The notes under the pieces were generated by a model. It did not search any database and was not told the origin of the DNA. It worked only from the letters and a program-made list of their open reading frames with translations. Of a DNA stretch of 64,000 nucleotides, positions 36,639 to 47,988 are shown in pieces. The translations under genes and the position numbers were made by a program. The number at the start of each line of letters is the position of its first letter. Within the stretch, counting starts at the first letter, position 1. The stretch is from JAFGBI01 sp964454025. Its GTDB lineage: Bacteria > Myxococcota_A > Polyangia > Polyangiales > Polyangiaceae. The stretch spans positions 47,493 through 111,492 of the forward strand of contig CAYVRP010000007.1 in assembly GCA_964454025.1 (NCBI GenBank), given 5' to 3'.

Positions 36639-38204
36639 TCAGTGGCGGAAATGACGCACGCCGGTGAAGATCATCGCCGCGCCCGCGGCGTCGGCGGCCG
36701 CGATCACGTCGGCGTCCCCCTTGCTGCCGCCCGGCTGCGCGATGGCGGTCACGCCGGCGGCGAGCGCCGCGGCGAGGCCGTCAGGGAAGGGGAAGAACGC
36801 GTCAGAGGCGAGCACGCTCCCGCGGGCCGCCTCGCCCGCGGACCGCACGGCCTGCTCGGCGGCCGCGACCCGCGAGGTCTGCCCGCCGCCGATGCCCACG
36901 GTCACGAAGCTGTCCGCCGTCGCGCCGGAGCGCGCCAGGGTGATGGCGTTGCTCTTGACGTGCTTGCAGACGCACCAGGCGAAATCGAGGGCCGCGAGCT
37001 CCGCCGCGGTGGGGGCACGCTGGGTCACCACCTTGCCGGACCGCACCTCGCCGGGACCCGTCGCGTCCCGCGCCTGCACCACCAGGCCGCCGCCGACGCG
37101 CTTCCAGGTCAAGCCCGCGTGGTCGGGCCCGAGCCAGGCGCCCGTGGCGAGCAGGCGGAGGTTCTTCTTCTCGCGCAGCCGCGCCAGGGCCGTGGCCGAG
37201 AACGCTGGCGCCACGATGCACTCGAGGAAGGTTTCGAGGAGCAGCGCGGCCGTGGCGTCGTCCACCTCGCGATTGAGGGCCACGATGCCGCCGAAGGCGC
37301 TCAAGGCGTCGGCGTCCCGCGCCGCCCGGTAGGCCTCGGCGAGCGGCGTGGCCGTCGCCACTCCGCAGGGGCTCGTGTGCTTGACCACCACGGCGGCGGG
37401 CGCCGCGTGCTCGCGCACGGCATCGAGCGCCGCCTCGACGTCCACGAGGTTGTTGAAGCTGAGCTCCTTGGCGCCGGTGCCCAGGCTCTCGGCGGCGGCG
37501 AGCGAGCCTGCGGGTGCGGCCCGCTCCCGGTAGAACGCGCCGGACTGGTGCGGGTTCTCCCCGTACCGGAGCCCGTAGGCCTTCTCCAAGGACAGGGTCA
37601 GGGCGCGCGGGTAGCCGTCGGCCTCGCCCAGCGCGGTGAGCCAGCCGCTGATGGCGCCGTCGTAGGCGGCCGTGTGCGCGAAGGCCTTCGCCGCCAGCCG
37701 CGTTCGGGTCGCCGCGCTGACGGCGCCGTCCGCGGCGATCTCCCCGAGCACGGCGCCGTAGTCCGCGGGATCGCAGAGCACGGTGACCCGCGCGTGGTTC
37801 TTCGCCGCCGAGCGCAGCATGCTCGGCCCCCCGATGTCGATGTTCTCGATCAGCTCCTCGAAGGTGGCGTCGGCGCGGGCCAGCGTCTGCTGGAAGGGGT
37901 AGAGGTTCACCGCCACCAGATCGATGAAGCCGGCGCCGATCCGTGCCAGGTCCGCCTCGTCGAGGCCCTCCCGCGAGAGGATCCCCCCATGGACGCGCGG
38001 GTGCAGGGTCTTCACGCGCCCGTCCATCACCTCGGGCGACTCGGTGTAGCTCTCCACGGTGCGCACCGGGATGCCGGCCTGTTCGATCGCCTTGAAGGTG
38101 CCGCCGGTGGAGAGCAGCTCCACCCCGCGGCCGGCGAGCGCGCGGGCGAGGTCCAGGATACCGGTCTTGTCCGAGACGGAGAGGAGGGCGCGTCGGAGGG
38201 TCAT
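36639..38204 (-). CDS. purH: Bifunctional AICAR transformylase/IMP cyclohydrolase
   Basis: 521 residues, normal length. Catalyses the last two steps of de novo IMP synthesis. The N-terminal IMP cyclohydrolase (MGS-like) part has ALLSVSDKTGILDLARAL, STGGTFKAI and MDGRVKTLHPRVHGGIL. The transformylase part has RYGENPHQSGAFYR, VVVKHTSPCGVA (catalytic Lys-His pair), SAFGGIVALNREVD and SDAFFPFPDGL. The C-terminus TGVRHFRH is family-typical. Start ATG 38204 matches the family's MTLRRALLSVSDKTG. No close operon partner. Confidence 0.96.
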   Translation of the reverse strand: MTLRRALLSVSDKTGILDLARALAGRGVELLSTGGTFKAIEQAGIPVRTVESYTESPEVMDGRVKTLHPRVHGGILSREGLDEADLARIGAGFIDLVAVNLYPFQQTLARADATFEELIENIDIGGPSMLRSAAKNHARVTVLCDPADYGAVLGEIAADGAVSAATRTRLAAKAFAHTAAYDGAISGWLTALGEADGYPRALTLSLEKAYGLRYGENPHQSGAFYRERAAPAGSLAAAESLGTGAKELSFNNLVDVEAALDAVREHAAPAAVVVKHTSPCGVATATPLAEAYRAARDADALSAFGGIVALNREVDDATAALLLETFLECIVAPAFSATALARLREKKNLRLLATGAWLGPDHAGLTWKRVGGGLVVQARDATGPGEVRSGKVVTQRAPTAAELAALDFAWCVCKHVKSNAITLARSGATADSFVTVGIGGGQTSRVAAAEQAVRSAGEAARGSVLASDAFFPFPDGLAAALAAGVTAIAQPGGSKGDADVIAAADAAGAAMIFTGVRHFRH

Positions 38205-38356
38205 GGTGGGCCCCGGGTATTCCGGCCTCGGTTCTCCGTCAATCCTCGGGTACGTCGCCCGGGGCGCGCCGGGGAACCAGTGGCGATCGAGCCGGACCTT
38301 GCCGCTGGCGGCGTGGCCCCGGGGGCACCGTCACCGGCGCCGGCCCGGGGCCGAGA

Positions 38357-39433
38357 TCACCGGCGGCGCTCGGCCCAGAAGGTCACCAGGTCGGGGGCGA
38401 GCGGGGCGACGAGGTCGAGCGCCTCTCCGGTGAGGGCGTGGGGGATCTCGTAGCGGTGGGCGTGGAGCGCGTGCCGCGCGAGCTCCAGGCGCCGCCGGTC
38501 CTCGTCCGTCAGCTCGTCGTCGGCCCCGCGCGCGAGCATGCGCTCGTCGGGGCCGTAGAGCTTGTCGCCGACCACGGGCGTACCCTGGGCCGCCAGGTGC
38601 ACGCGGATCTGGTGCTGCCGGCCGGTGTGCAGGCGGCAGGCGACCAGCGCGTAGCCCGGCCGCCGCTCCAGCACCGCGACCTCCGTCCGCGCCTCCATGC
38701 CGGCGCCACGGCGCGCGATCCGCATCTTGACGCGCAGCGGGTTGTCCGGATCCACCTCCAGTGGGGCGTCGATGATCCCCTCGGGGGGCTCGCCCCAGGT
38801 GATGGCGAGGTAGGTCTTCCGAATGCGATCCGCGAGGGCCGCGCCGCGTCGCGCGGCCGCGAGCCAGCCGCGCGAGAGCCGGTCGTCACCCAACCCCTGC
38901 GCGGCGGCCGCGATCGAGCGGTCCTCGAGCATCCGCTTGAAGGCGCGGTCGGCCGCGGACGTCTTCGCGACCAGGAGGATGCCGCTCGTCTCCCGGTCGA
39001 GACGGTGGATCAGCGACAAGAAGGCCCCCGGTCGCTGCGCCGCCAGGCGCTTGATCACCGTGTTCTGGTGGTAGCGTGCGGTGGGATGCACGGCCATCAG
39101 CGGCGGCTTGTCGACCACGAGCAGGGACTCGTCCTCGTAGAGGGTGGTGATGGGGACCGGCTCCTCCGTCTCGACCTCGAAGGGGGGACGCCAGAGCGCG
39201 ATGCGATCCTCGGCGCGGACGCGATCGCTCGGCCCCAGCCGCCGGCCCTCGGGGGTGAACGCCCCGTTCTCGACGATGGCGCGGGCGCGGGTCCGGCTGG
39301 TGTTGCGGAGCTGAGTCGCGAGGAAGGCGTCGACGCGCATCCCCGAGAGCTCCGGCGGCACCCGGAGCACACGCAGGATGTGCGACTCGGCGACCCCGGC
39401 CGGGCGGGTGATCTCCGGCTCCGGCTCCCTCAT
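38357..39433 (-). CDS. RluA/RluD-family pseudouridine synthase
   Basis: 358 residues. S4 RNA-binding domain at ~27-80 (LSGMRVDAFLATQLRNTSRT), then a pseudouridine synthase domain with catalytic Asp146 in HRLDRETSG, and LVVDKPPLMAVHP. Also KTYLAITWG and HQIRVHLA, conserved in the RluA family. It isomerises uridines in rRNA or tRNA. An insert around 165-195 (SIAAAAQGLGDDRLSRGW) is longer than usual. The ATG at 39433 overlaps the argB stop by 4 bp. Confidence 0.88.
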   Translation of the reverse strand: MREPEPEITRPAGVAESHILRVLRVPPELSGMRVDAFLATQLRNTSRTRARAIVENGAFTPEGRRLGPSDRVRAEDRIALWRPPFEVETEEPVPITTLYEDESLLVVDKPPLMAVHPTARYHQNTVIKRLAAQRPGAFLSLIHRLDRETSGILLVAKTSAADRAFKRMLEDRSIAAAAQGLGDDRLSRGWLAAARRGAALADRIRKTYLAITWGEPPEGIIDAPLEVDPDNPLRVKMRIARRGAGMEARTEVAVLERRPGYALVACRLHTGRQHQIRVHLAAQGTPVVGDKLYGPDERMLARGADDELTDEDRRRLELARHALHAHRYEIPHALTGEALDLVAPLAPDLVTFWAERRR

Positions 39434-40332
39434 CGCGACCCGAGCACGGCGGCGCGCGCGATCTCGGTGCCGACGCCGCGATCGGTGAAGATCTCGAGCA
39501 GGAGGGCGTGCCGCACGCGACCGTCGATCACGTGCACCTTCTCGACTCCCTGATCGACGGCCTCGAGGGCGCACTCCACCTTGGGGATCATACCGCCGCG
39601 GATCACCCCCGCGTCGATCATCTCCCGCGCCTCGCGCGCGCGGAGCGACGGCAGCAGGCGCCCGTCCGCGTCCTTGACGCCCTCGACGTCCGTCATCAGG
39701 ACCAGCTTGGCCGCCTTGAGGGCGGCGGCGATGGCCCCGGCGGCGGTGTCCGCATTGACGTTCAGCGCGTTGCCGTGCTCGTCGGTGCCGATGGGCGCGA
39801 TCACGGGGATGAAGCCGCTGTGCACGAGCTGGACGACGAGGTCCGGGCTCACGCTCTCGACCCGCCCGACCCGGCCGAGGTCCACGATCACCGAGTTGCC
39901 CTGGGCGTCCGCGCCCGAGACGCTCTCGAGCTTGCGCGCACGGATGAAGTGATCGTCCTTGCCGCTGAGGCCCACCGCGCGCCCGCCGTGCTCGCAGATC
40001 ATCCCGACGATGCTCTGGTTCACCGCGCCCCCCAGCACCATCTCCACGACGTCCATGGTCTGGTCGTCCGTGATCCGGAGCCCGCCCGAGAAGGTGGACA
40101 CGATGCCCATTCGATCCAGGGTATCGTTGATCTGCGGCCCGCCGCCGTGCACGACGATCACGTGGATCCCCACGAAGCGGAGCAGGCTGACGTCGCGGGC
40201 GAAGCCCTGCTGCAGCGCGGCGTCCACCATGGCGTGGCCGCCGTACTTCACCACGAAGGTCTTGCCGTGGAAGCGTCGGATGTAGGGCAAGGCCTCCTGG
40301 AGGATCTCCGCCTTGCGGACCAGCTCGTCCAT
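39430..40332 (-). CDS. argB: Acetylglutamate kinase
   Basis: 300 residues, normal length. Phosphorylates N-acetylglutamate in arginine synthesis. Family motifs: FVVKYGGHAM near the N-terminus, VHGGGPQIN, LVLMTDVEGVKD, and a late GGMIPKVECALEAVD. No N-terminal extension beyond the usual helix (VRKAEILQEALPYIRRFHG), which in arginine-inhibited enzymes forms the hexamer contact; it is present here, so feedback inhibition is plausible. Coupled to the downstream pseudouridine synthase gene by ATGA. Confidence 0.94.
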   Translation of the reverse strand: MDELVRKAEILQEALPYIRRFHGKTFVVKYGGHAMVDAALQQGFARDVSLLRFVGIHVIVVHGGGPQINDTLDRMGIVSTFSGGLRITDDQTMDVVEMVLGGAVNQSIVGMICEHGGRAVGLSGKDDHFIRARKLESVSGADAQGNSVIVDLGRVGRVESVSPDLVVQLVHSGFIPVIAPIGTDEHGNALNVNADTAAGAIAAALKAAKLVLMTDVEGVKDADGRLLPSLRAREAREMIDAGVIRGGMIPKVECALEAVDQGVEKVHVIDGRVRHALLLEIFTDRGVGTEIARAAVLGSR

Positions 40333-40542
40333 GGCGGAGGAGGGTAGCGGAGCGCAGGGGTCGTGCAACGGCCGCCACCTGCGCGCGGGGCGCCGGGCGC
40401 GGCGCGGCTGAGGACAGCTCTGCGCGCCAGGGCCGCGCGCCCGGCGGCCGGGGGCTTCGCGGGTCCTGTCTCCGGGGGCACGTCGCGCGCCTCGGCCGGC
40501 GGCTGGTCGGACGCCCGTGCCGTGTGCTAGAGGCGGCGAGCC

Positions 40543-41979
40543 ATGGACATCTTGATGGTCACCGCCGAGCTCGCCCCATATGCGCGCGTCTCGGACGCGG
40601 CGGAAGCGGTCGGGGCGCTGGGCAAGACCCTGCGCCAGATCGGTCACGAGGTGACGATCGCCGTGCCGAGGTACCCCGGATTCGAGGCGCAAGGGCTCCT
40701 GCTGGCGCGGCGCCTCACGCCCCTGACCCTCGCCTCCGGGGCGTCGGTCACCCTTTTCGATGGTCAGCTCGCCTCGGGCGTCCGCCTGGTGCTCTTCGAC
40801 GCGCCCGAGCTGGGCGTGGCCTCGGGCGTGTGCGGTGACGGGCGGGTCGATCCGCCGAGCGAGGCGGGGCGTTGCGCCGGTTTCGCGCAGGCGGCGGCCG
40901 CGCTCGTCCGGCAGCGGTTCCAGCAAGGAACGCCCTTCGACGTCGTGCACGTGCACGACTGGCCCGGGGCGCTCGTCCCCGTCTTCCTCAGCCGGATGGA
41001 GGATCTGCTCGTGCCCACCGTGCTGACGGTCCACGATCTCGGACGCCAGGGGTGCTTCGCTCCCGACTTGCTCGGCGCGCTCGGGCTCCCGGCCGACCTC
41101 GCGGGAGAGGCCGGGCTGGCGCTGGGCGGGGAGCTCAACGCTCTCAAGGGGGGGCTGCTCTTCGCGGACGCGGTCGTGCTGGTTTCGGCGGCGATCCGGG
41201 ACGAGCTCCGCGCGGACCCCCGGGGCGGTGCCCTGGTCCGCTTCCTCGAGGAGCGGGGGCTGGAGACGGCGGCGATCGGTTACGGGATCGACTACTCGAT
41301 CTACAACCCGGCGACGGATCCCGGCCTGGTCAGCCGCTTCGACGCCGAGGATCCGTCCCGTCGGGGGCTGTCGCGCACGGAGCTCCTCCGTCGCCTGGAG
41401 CTCGATCTCGAGCCAGGGCGGCCGCTCGTGGGCCTGGTCGTCGACGGGAAGCGCGGCCAGGACGCCGGCGTCGTCCTCGAGGCCCTCCCCGAGCTCTGCC
41501 GGATCGACGCCACGCTCGTGCTGGCCGGCGCGCTCGGCGCCGACGAGCGCGCGCGGTTCGAGGCCGAGCGCGCCCGGCACCCCGACCGCCTGGCGGCGCT
41601 CGATCTCGTCGAGGACGCGGCCCTGCGCCGGCTCTTCGCGGCCGTGGATCTCGCGGTGTTTCCCGCGCGCGAGTGGACCTACGGGCTACCGGTGCTGGCG
41701 GCGAAGCGGTACGGTGCCGTCCCCGTCGCGCACGCCGCGGGCGCGGTGAGCGAGCACGTCGTGGACGCGGACGCCGCCCTGATGACCGGCACGGGCTTCC
41801 TCTTCGACGAGCTGGAACCGACCGCGCTGGTGGCGGCCGTCGCCCGCGCGGCCGCGGCGTTTCGCCGGCCCGAGTGGCCGGCGTTCGTCACCCGCGTCAT
41901 GCGCCAGGACGCGAGCTGGGATCGGCCAGCCCGGCGGTACCTGCAGCTCTATCGGCAGGCGATCGCCGGCAAGGCGTGA
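40543..41979 (+). CDS. Glycogen synthase-like GT5 protein with degenerate active site
   Basis: 478 residues, normal length for bacterial GlgA. The fold is clear: MDILMVTAELAPYA, VVHVHDWPGALVP, VLTVHDLGRQGCF, IGYGIDYSIYNPATDP and GLPVLAAKRYGAVPVAH. Two key sites are changed. The ADP-glucose-binding KxGGL at residues 15-19 reads RVSDA, and the C-terminal FEPCGL loop reads REWTYGL. So catalysis may be lost or altered. A TGCTAGAGG box is 9 bp before the ATG. It ends 83 bp into an antisense membrane protein gene. No other glycogen gene is adjacent. Confidence 0.85.
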   Translation: MDILMVTAELAPYARVSDAAEAVGALGKTLRQIGHEVTIAVPRYPGFEAQGLLLARRLTPLTLASGASVTLFDGQLASGVRLVLFDAPELGVASGVCGDGRVDPPSEAGRCAGFAQAAAALVRQRFQQGTPFDVVHVHDWPGALVPVFLSRMEDLLVPTVLTVHDLGRQGCFAPDLLGALGLPADLAGEAGLALGGELNALKGGLLFADAVVLVSAAIRDELRADPRGGALVRFLEERGLETAAIGYGIDYSIYNPATDPGLVSRFDAEDPSRRGLSRTELLRRLELDLEPGRPLVGLVVDGKRGQDAGVVLEALPELCRIDATLVLAGALGADERARFEAERARHPDRLAALDLVEDAALRRLFAAVDLAVFPAREWTYGLPVLAAKRYGAVPVAHAAGAVSEHVVDADAALMTGTGFLFDELEPTALVAAVARAAAAFRRPEWPAFVTRVMRQDASWDRPARRYLQLYRQAIAGKA

Positions 41980-42838
41980 GGGCCGCTTCGAGGCGCAGTG
42001 TCGCCCAGGCCAGCCACGCGGCGCGACCCAGGACGTCGACGACGAGGACGCCGAGATGCGCGGCGGCTGCCACCGCGACGCGCCAGTCGCCGGGGTGGTG
42101 CACGGCCACGACCGCGGTGAGCGCGGCGGCCCCTGCCATCGCGACGATCGTCCCCAGCTTCGCGAGTGCCCAGGCGCCGAGGAAGCCGAACGGCGAGCGC
42201 GCGGCGGCGCCGAGCGCCCGGCGGGGCGCCGCGATGCCTCGACTCCCGCTGCGGACGACGGCGATCCGCCCGAGGTCCGCGGCGACGGCGAGCCCCAACG
42301 CCGCGGCCCCGCCGAGCGCCAGCGGCAGCACCCCCAGCAGGTCAGCGCCGAGCTCGCCCAGATCGGCGCCGAGCTCGCGGGCGACGGGAGAGAACGCGGC
42401 CCCGCCGGCGATCACCAGCGCCTGGGCGAGGAGCGCCGTCCCGCCGATGGCCGCCAAGGCGGGCCAGTGCGCGAGCGCACGGCCGGCGACCCGGCGGCCA
42501 CGAGCGCGCGGCCGCCAGAAGGACTCGCGCAGCATCCCCAGCGGCCACCGCCCCAGCAGGGCGCACAGGGCCGCGAGGCGCAGCGACACCCCGAAAGCGG
42601 CGCGGAGCTCGTCGCCGCGGAGCCGCCACACCTCCACCAGGAGCTCGCCGCCGGGCTCGAACAGCGCGGCGTCGCCCTCGGGGTAGCCCGCGATCGCGGC
42701 GCCGAGGACGGACACGACGGGGAGCGCGACCACCCATCCGCTCAGGACCCGAAAGGCGAGCTGGACGCCGACGTATCGCCAGCTCCGTGTCAGGCGCCTC
42801 GCCGTGTCGGCGAGCCGGGACACCCCGCTCCGGGTCAT
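41897..42838 (-). CDS. Multi-pass membrane protein
   Basis: 313 residues from ATG 42838. Hydrophobic segments at about 24-48, 75-95, 120-145, 165-190, 215-245 and 255-280, with an Arg-rich loop (GRWPLGMLRESFWRPRARG). I recognise no family. It is the last gene of the DnaK/M1 operon (4-bp overlap with the M1 peptidase). Its 3' end overlaps the convergent GT5 gene by 83 bp, so the last ~25 residues are less certain. Confidence 0.65.
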   Translation of the reverse strand: MTRSGVSRLADTARRLTRSWRYVGVQLAFRVLSGWVVALPVVSVLGAAIAGYPEGDAALFEPGGELLVEVWRLRGDELRAAFGVSLRLAALCALLGRWPLGMLRESFWRPRARGRRVAGRALAHWPALAAIGGTALLAQALVIAGGAAFSPVARELGADLGELGADLLGVLPLALGGAAALGLAVAADLGRIAVVRSGSRGIAAPRRALGAAARSPFGFLGAWALAKLGTIVAMAGAAALTAVVAVHHPGDWRVAVAAAAHLGVLVVDVLGRAAWLAWATLRLEAALTPCRRSPADRAAGTAGLADPSSRPGA

Positions 42839-44853
42839 GGCGAGAGCCACCCCAGGCCGAGCGCCCCGAGGTACGCGAGCCGCTCCAGCGAGCGGGAGGG
42901 CGCGCGGGGTCGCGTGGTGGCGGCGTCGTCGAGGCGCTGGGTGTCGAGCGGGATCCGCCGCTCCGGATCCACGCGCACGGCCACGAGCTCGGTCGCGCCC
43001 GAGCGCTCGATGGCGTGCCACGGCCCTTCGCCGTCCCAGCGCGCGCGTTCGCGGTGCCCGTCCGCGTACGTGAGCTCGATCTCGACGGGGAAGCGCAGGG
43101 TCCCGTGCCGGCGAACCAGGGCCCGGCAGCGGGTGAGGGGCTCGTCCGCGTCGAGGCCAGGCTCGGCGGCGGGAGGCGGGGGAGCCGGCGCGCAGCGTGG
43201 CTCCTCCGCGACGAAGTTCACCCACCCCCGCTCGCCGAGCGCGACGGCGAGCTGCGCGGCGGCTCCCGCTCCCACCTCGCGGGCGACGGCGCTCGACAGG
43301 TCGGCGAAGCGGGGGTGGGCGAAGCGCTGCTCGCGAGCGTAGCGACCCAGCGCTCGATCCAGGGCGGCCTCGCCGTGCGTGCGCCCCAGGGTGTCGAGCG
43401 TCACCGCGGCCTTGGAGTAGACCAAGGCGCCGATGCTGGAGAAGTCCGAGAAGGCCGGCGCCGGCTGCGTCACCACGTCGTCGTGGACGTGCGCGGCGGC
43501 GTGCGCGCGGCGCAGCGCGTCCATCGAGATCGCCAGTCCGGGCCACGCGACGGCAGAGCCGGCGCCGTAGGCCTCGCGGAGGAGCCGCCCCTCGACGTAG
43601 GAGGTCACCCCCTCGTCGAGCACCGGGCTCTGGTGCTCGTTCGAGGCCAGCAGCCCGTAGAACCACTGGTGGGCGAGCTCGTGCAGGGTGACCGACTCGA
43701 CGGCGCGGGTGCCGAACGAGGCGAACCAGGGGCCGCCCGTGGTGATGAGGGTGGGGTACTCCATCCCACCGGCTGCGGCCGCGAAGGCGGGTGGATGCAC
43801 CACGGTGAGCGTCGAGTAGGGGTAGGGGCCGTAGCGCTCGGCGAGGCGCGGCCAGGCGAACCGGATCGCCGCCATGGCGTGCTCCACGTTCCGGCGGTGG
43901 CCACGCGGGAAGAGCACCCGCACGGTCACGTCGCCGAGCGACTCCTGACGTTCGCGGAACCCGTCCCAGGCCGTCCAGGCGAAGTCGTGCACGCCGCGAG
44001 CGAGCAGGCGGAGGTGGCGCCGGTCGCCCTCGACGCGATCCTCGACCCGCTCGCCGGTGGCGCCGACCAGGAGCGGGGCCGGGACGTCGAGCGACACGTC
44101 GTAGTCGCCGAAGTCGGCGTAGAACTCGGCCTGGGGGTGGAAGGCGAAGTGGGCCCAGGTGCCGTCCGGCTCCAGCCGCGCGAGCTTCGGGAACCACTGG
44201 CCCGCGAAGACGAAGCGCCCGACGTACCCGGTGCGCTCGACGAGGCCCGGCAGGTGCGCGACGAAGCTCGCGGTCAGGGTGAGCGGCTCCCCAGGGGCGA
44301 TCGGGCGCGGGAGCGGCACCCGGATGTCGGTGTCGTCCGCGGGATCGCCCGGACTGTGCGGCGCGCGCTGCGGCCACAGGTCCACGGCGCCGAGCTCGTA
44401 AGCCAAGAGCCGCTCCACGGCCAGGCCGCCGGGCGTTCCGAGCTGGCCGCGTCCGTGGCGCCGCGTGGCGTCGCGCAGGTAGAGCGTGTTGGGGTGGGCG
44501 AAGGCCTGGAGGTACTGGTGGAGCCAGAGCTCGTCGACCGCGACGCCGGAGGCGTTGCGCCAGCGGATCACGGCCTCGCCGACGATCGCGTGCGCCTCGG
44601 CGTCGAAGCGCGCGGTGATGTGGTAGGAGGCGACCGCGGGCGGGGAGCCGGGTGCGGGGGTTGGGGTCGTGGCCGGGATCGCGCGCGCGCTGACCGCCCC
44701 GGCGGCGGTCGGGGCGGCAGGCGCGGCGACCGGCGGCCCCGACGTCGGCGATGCGCGCCCCTCGGCGAGGGCACGACCGAGCGCGAGCTCCAGCACCAGC
44801 GTGCCCGCGAGGGTGGCGCCGACGCCGATGGTGCCGACAAGGATGGCGTTCAC
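42835..44853 (-). CDS. M1-family metallopeptidase with N-terminal anchor
   Basis: 672 residues. An N-terminal hydrophobic helix (AILVGTIGVGATLAGTLVLEL) is a signal anchor, followed by a Pro/Ala linker. The M1 catalytic region has a GGMEYPTLITT segment (GxMEN-like) and HELAHQWFYGLLASNE, the HExxH zinc site about residue 390 with the third ligand Glu 18 residues on, then ESPVLDEGVT-type helix. Aminopeptidase activity on exported peptides is expected. The Asp-rich C-terminal ~180 residues hold ERRIPLDTQRLDDAATT and probably form the family's end domain plus a C-terminal hydrophobic patch (LAYLGALGLGWLSP). Coupled to both neighbours. Confidence 0.88.
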   Translation of the reverse strand: MNAILVGTIGVGATLAGTLVLELALGRALAEGRASPTSGPPVAAPAAPTAAGAVSARAIPATTPTPAPGSPPAVASYHITARFDAEAHAIVGEAVIRWRNASGVAVDELWLHQYLQAFAHPNTLYLRDATRRHGRGQLGTPGGLAVERLLAYELGAVDLWPQRAPHSPGDPADDTDIRVPLPRPIAPGEPLTLTASFVAHLPGLVERTGYVGRFVFAGQWFPKLARLEPDGTWAHFAFHPQAEFYADFGDYDVSLDVPAPLLVGATGERVEDRVEGDRRHLRLLARGVHDFAWTAWDGFRERQESLGDVTVRVLFPRGHRRNVEHAMAAIRFAWPRLAERYGPYPYSTLTVVHPPAFAAAAGGMEYPTLITTGGPWFASFGTRAVESVTLHELAHQWFYGLLASNEHQSPVLDEGVTSYVEGRLLREAYGAGSAVAWPGLAISMDALRRAHAAAHVHDDVVTQPAPAFSDFSSIGALVYSKAAVTLDTLGRTHGEAALDRALGRYAREQRFAHPRFADLSSAVAREVGAGAAAQLAVALGERGWVNFVAEEPRCAPAPPPPAAEPGLDADEPLTRCRALVRRHGTLRFPVEIELTYADGHRERARWDGEGPWHAIERSGATELVAVRVDPERRIPLDTQRLDDAATTRPRAPSRSLERLAYLGALGLGWLSP

Positions 44854-46103
44854 CGGCCGCGTCGCTCGACGGCGATGACCCGCTCCTCGAGCAGCATGTA
44901 GAGCAGACGCAGAGCGTCCAGGCGGGGCATCCCGCAGATGTCGAGGATCTCCTCCACGGTGGACGCGCCGTCGATCAGGCTGAGGAGGAAGCCGGCGCGG
45001 TGGTCCAGGGAGAGCCAGCGGATCTGGTCCGGCGGGATCGCGATCCGGACCGCGGCGTCGAGCGCGCCGACCCGGGACGAGTACATCTGCGTGAGCACGT
45101 CTCGGCAGCTCTGGGCGTAGCGCGCCGCCTCCAGATCCTCAGGGTCCTGCTCGAGGATCGACTCGGCCACCACCAGGGCACCGGTGAAATCCCCGACGGC
45201 GTAGCGGTCGTGGAGCTCCTGGTGCGGAGATCGTGGGGTCGGGGGCGGGGTCGGCTCTCGCGCGAGCTCGATGCCCGTCCGGCCCCGCGGGGAGCGCAGC
45301 CCGACGGGAGCCGTCGCCGGCGTGTCCGTGGGTCGGCCCCGCCCGCGGCCGCCAGGCGCGCTCGAGGACGCGCGGCGGGGCGGCCCCTCGAGCGCCGCGG
45401 CGGCGTCGGAGCCACGCCGCGTCGCCATCGGGGGCTCCTCGAGATCGGCGCCAAGATCGAGCGTGGGCAGCTGGTCGCGCGCGGGACCGAGCGCCTCGTC
45501 GGACGAGAGCGGCGGTGCCGAACCCACCGCCCCCGGCGGTCCCCGCGGGACCTGCATGAGCGGATGCGCCGCGAACACGGCGTCGAAGTCGGGCTCGGCC
45601 TGCCGATCCCCCGCGCGGCCTCCCGCGGGCCAGGGCGTGACCGGACGTTCGACGGTGGAGGAGATGGGGAGCTCGAGATCAGGCTCCGTCCAGGAGGGGG
45701 GCACCGTGTCCGGCTCCGGCGCGCTCGCGGAGGAGGGCGGCGGCGGCTCGAAGCGCGGGAGGCGCGGAGAGCTCAGCGCCGTCTCGAGGAGCGGGCTGGA
45801 CCCCCGGCGCCCGGTTCCGGCGCGGGTGAGGTCCTCCTCCCGGGCGGTGGCCGGGAGCGCCGAGGTCGCGTTCCGGTCCGACTCCGCGAGCAGCCCCGCG
45901 GCGAGCTCGGACATCGGGATGTCCGGGACGGCGGTGATGCGGTTCTCCAGCGCGTCGTCATCCAGCCCATCGTCGCCCGGCGCGCCCGCAGGCGGTCCGA
46001 GGAGGTCGCCGAGGTTGAGATCGTCCCACGTCACGTCGATCTCGCCCGTCTCCGGAGGCAGGCTCGGGTATCCGCTCGACGGAGGGAGGCCGTCTCGACC
46101 CAT
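44850..46103 (-). CDS. Disordered/TPR protein with C-terminal winged-helix-like domain
   Basis: 417 residues. Residues 1-285 are Pro/Ser/Gly-rich and probably disordered, with short acidic patches (TWDDLNLGDLLGPP). A TPR-like segment follows (LHDRYAVGDFTGALVVAESI, EDLEAARYAQSC). The last ~70 residues (LDHRAGFLLSLIDGASTVEE then ILDICGMPRLDALRLLYMLL) form a small winged-helix-like domain. The same pattern occurs near the N-terminus of the J-domain protein at 47989 (GPKEAFVLSLVDGSSDVDDI). Two proteins of one operon therefore share this domain. Coupled by ATGA to the M1 gene; 16 bp from dnaK. Confidence 0.72.
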   Translation of the reverse strand: MGRDGLPPSSGYPSLPPETGEIDVTWDDLNLGDLLGPPAGAPGDDGLDDDALENRITAVPDIPMSELAAGLLAESDRNATSALPATAREEDLTRAGTGRRGSSPLLETALSSPRLPRFEPPPPSSASAPEPDTVPPSWTEPDLELPISSTVERPVTPWPAGGRAGDRQAEPDFDAVFAAHPLMQVPRGPPGAVGSAPPLSSDEALGPARDQLPTLDLGADLEEPPMATRRGSDAAAALEGPPRRASSSAPGGRGRGRPTDTPATAPVGLRSPRGRTGIELAREPTPPPTPRSPHQELHDRYAVGDFTGALVVAESILEQDPEDLEAARYAQSCRDVLTQMYSSRVGALDAAVRIAIPPDQIRWLSLDHRAGFLLSLIDGASTVEEILDICGMPRLDALRLLYMLLEERVIAVERRGR

Positions 46104-46119
46104 CGCTCACGTCCCGCGC

Positions 46120-47946
<1,827 letters not shown>

Positions 47947-47988
47947 GTGGCCCTTTCCGATGGCTCGTCCGGCGCTCCCGCGACCGGC

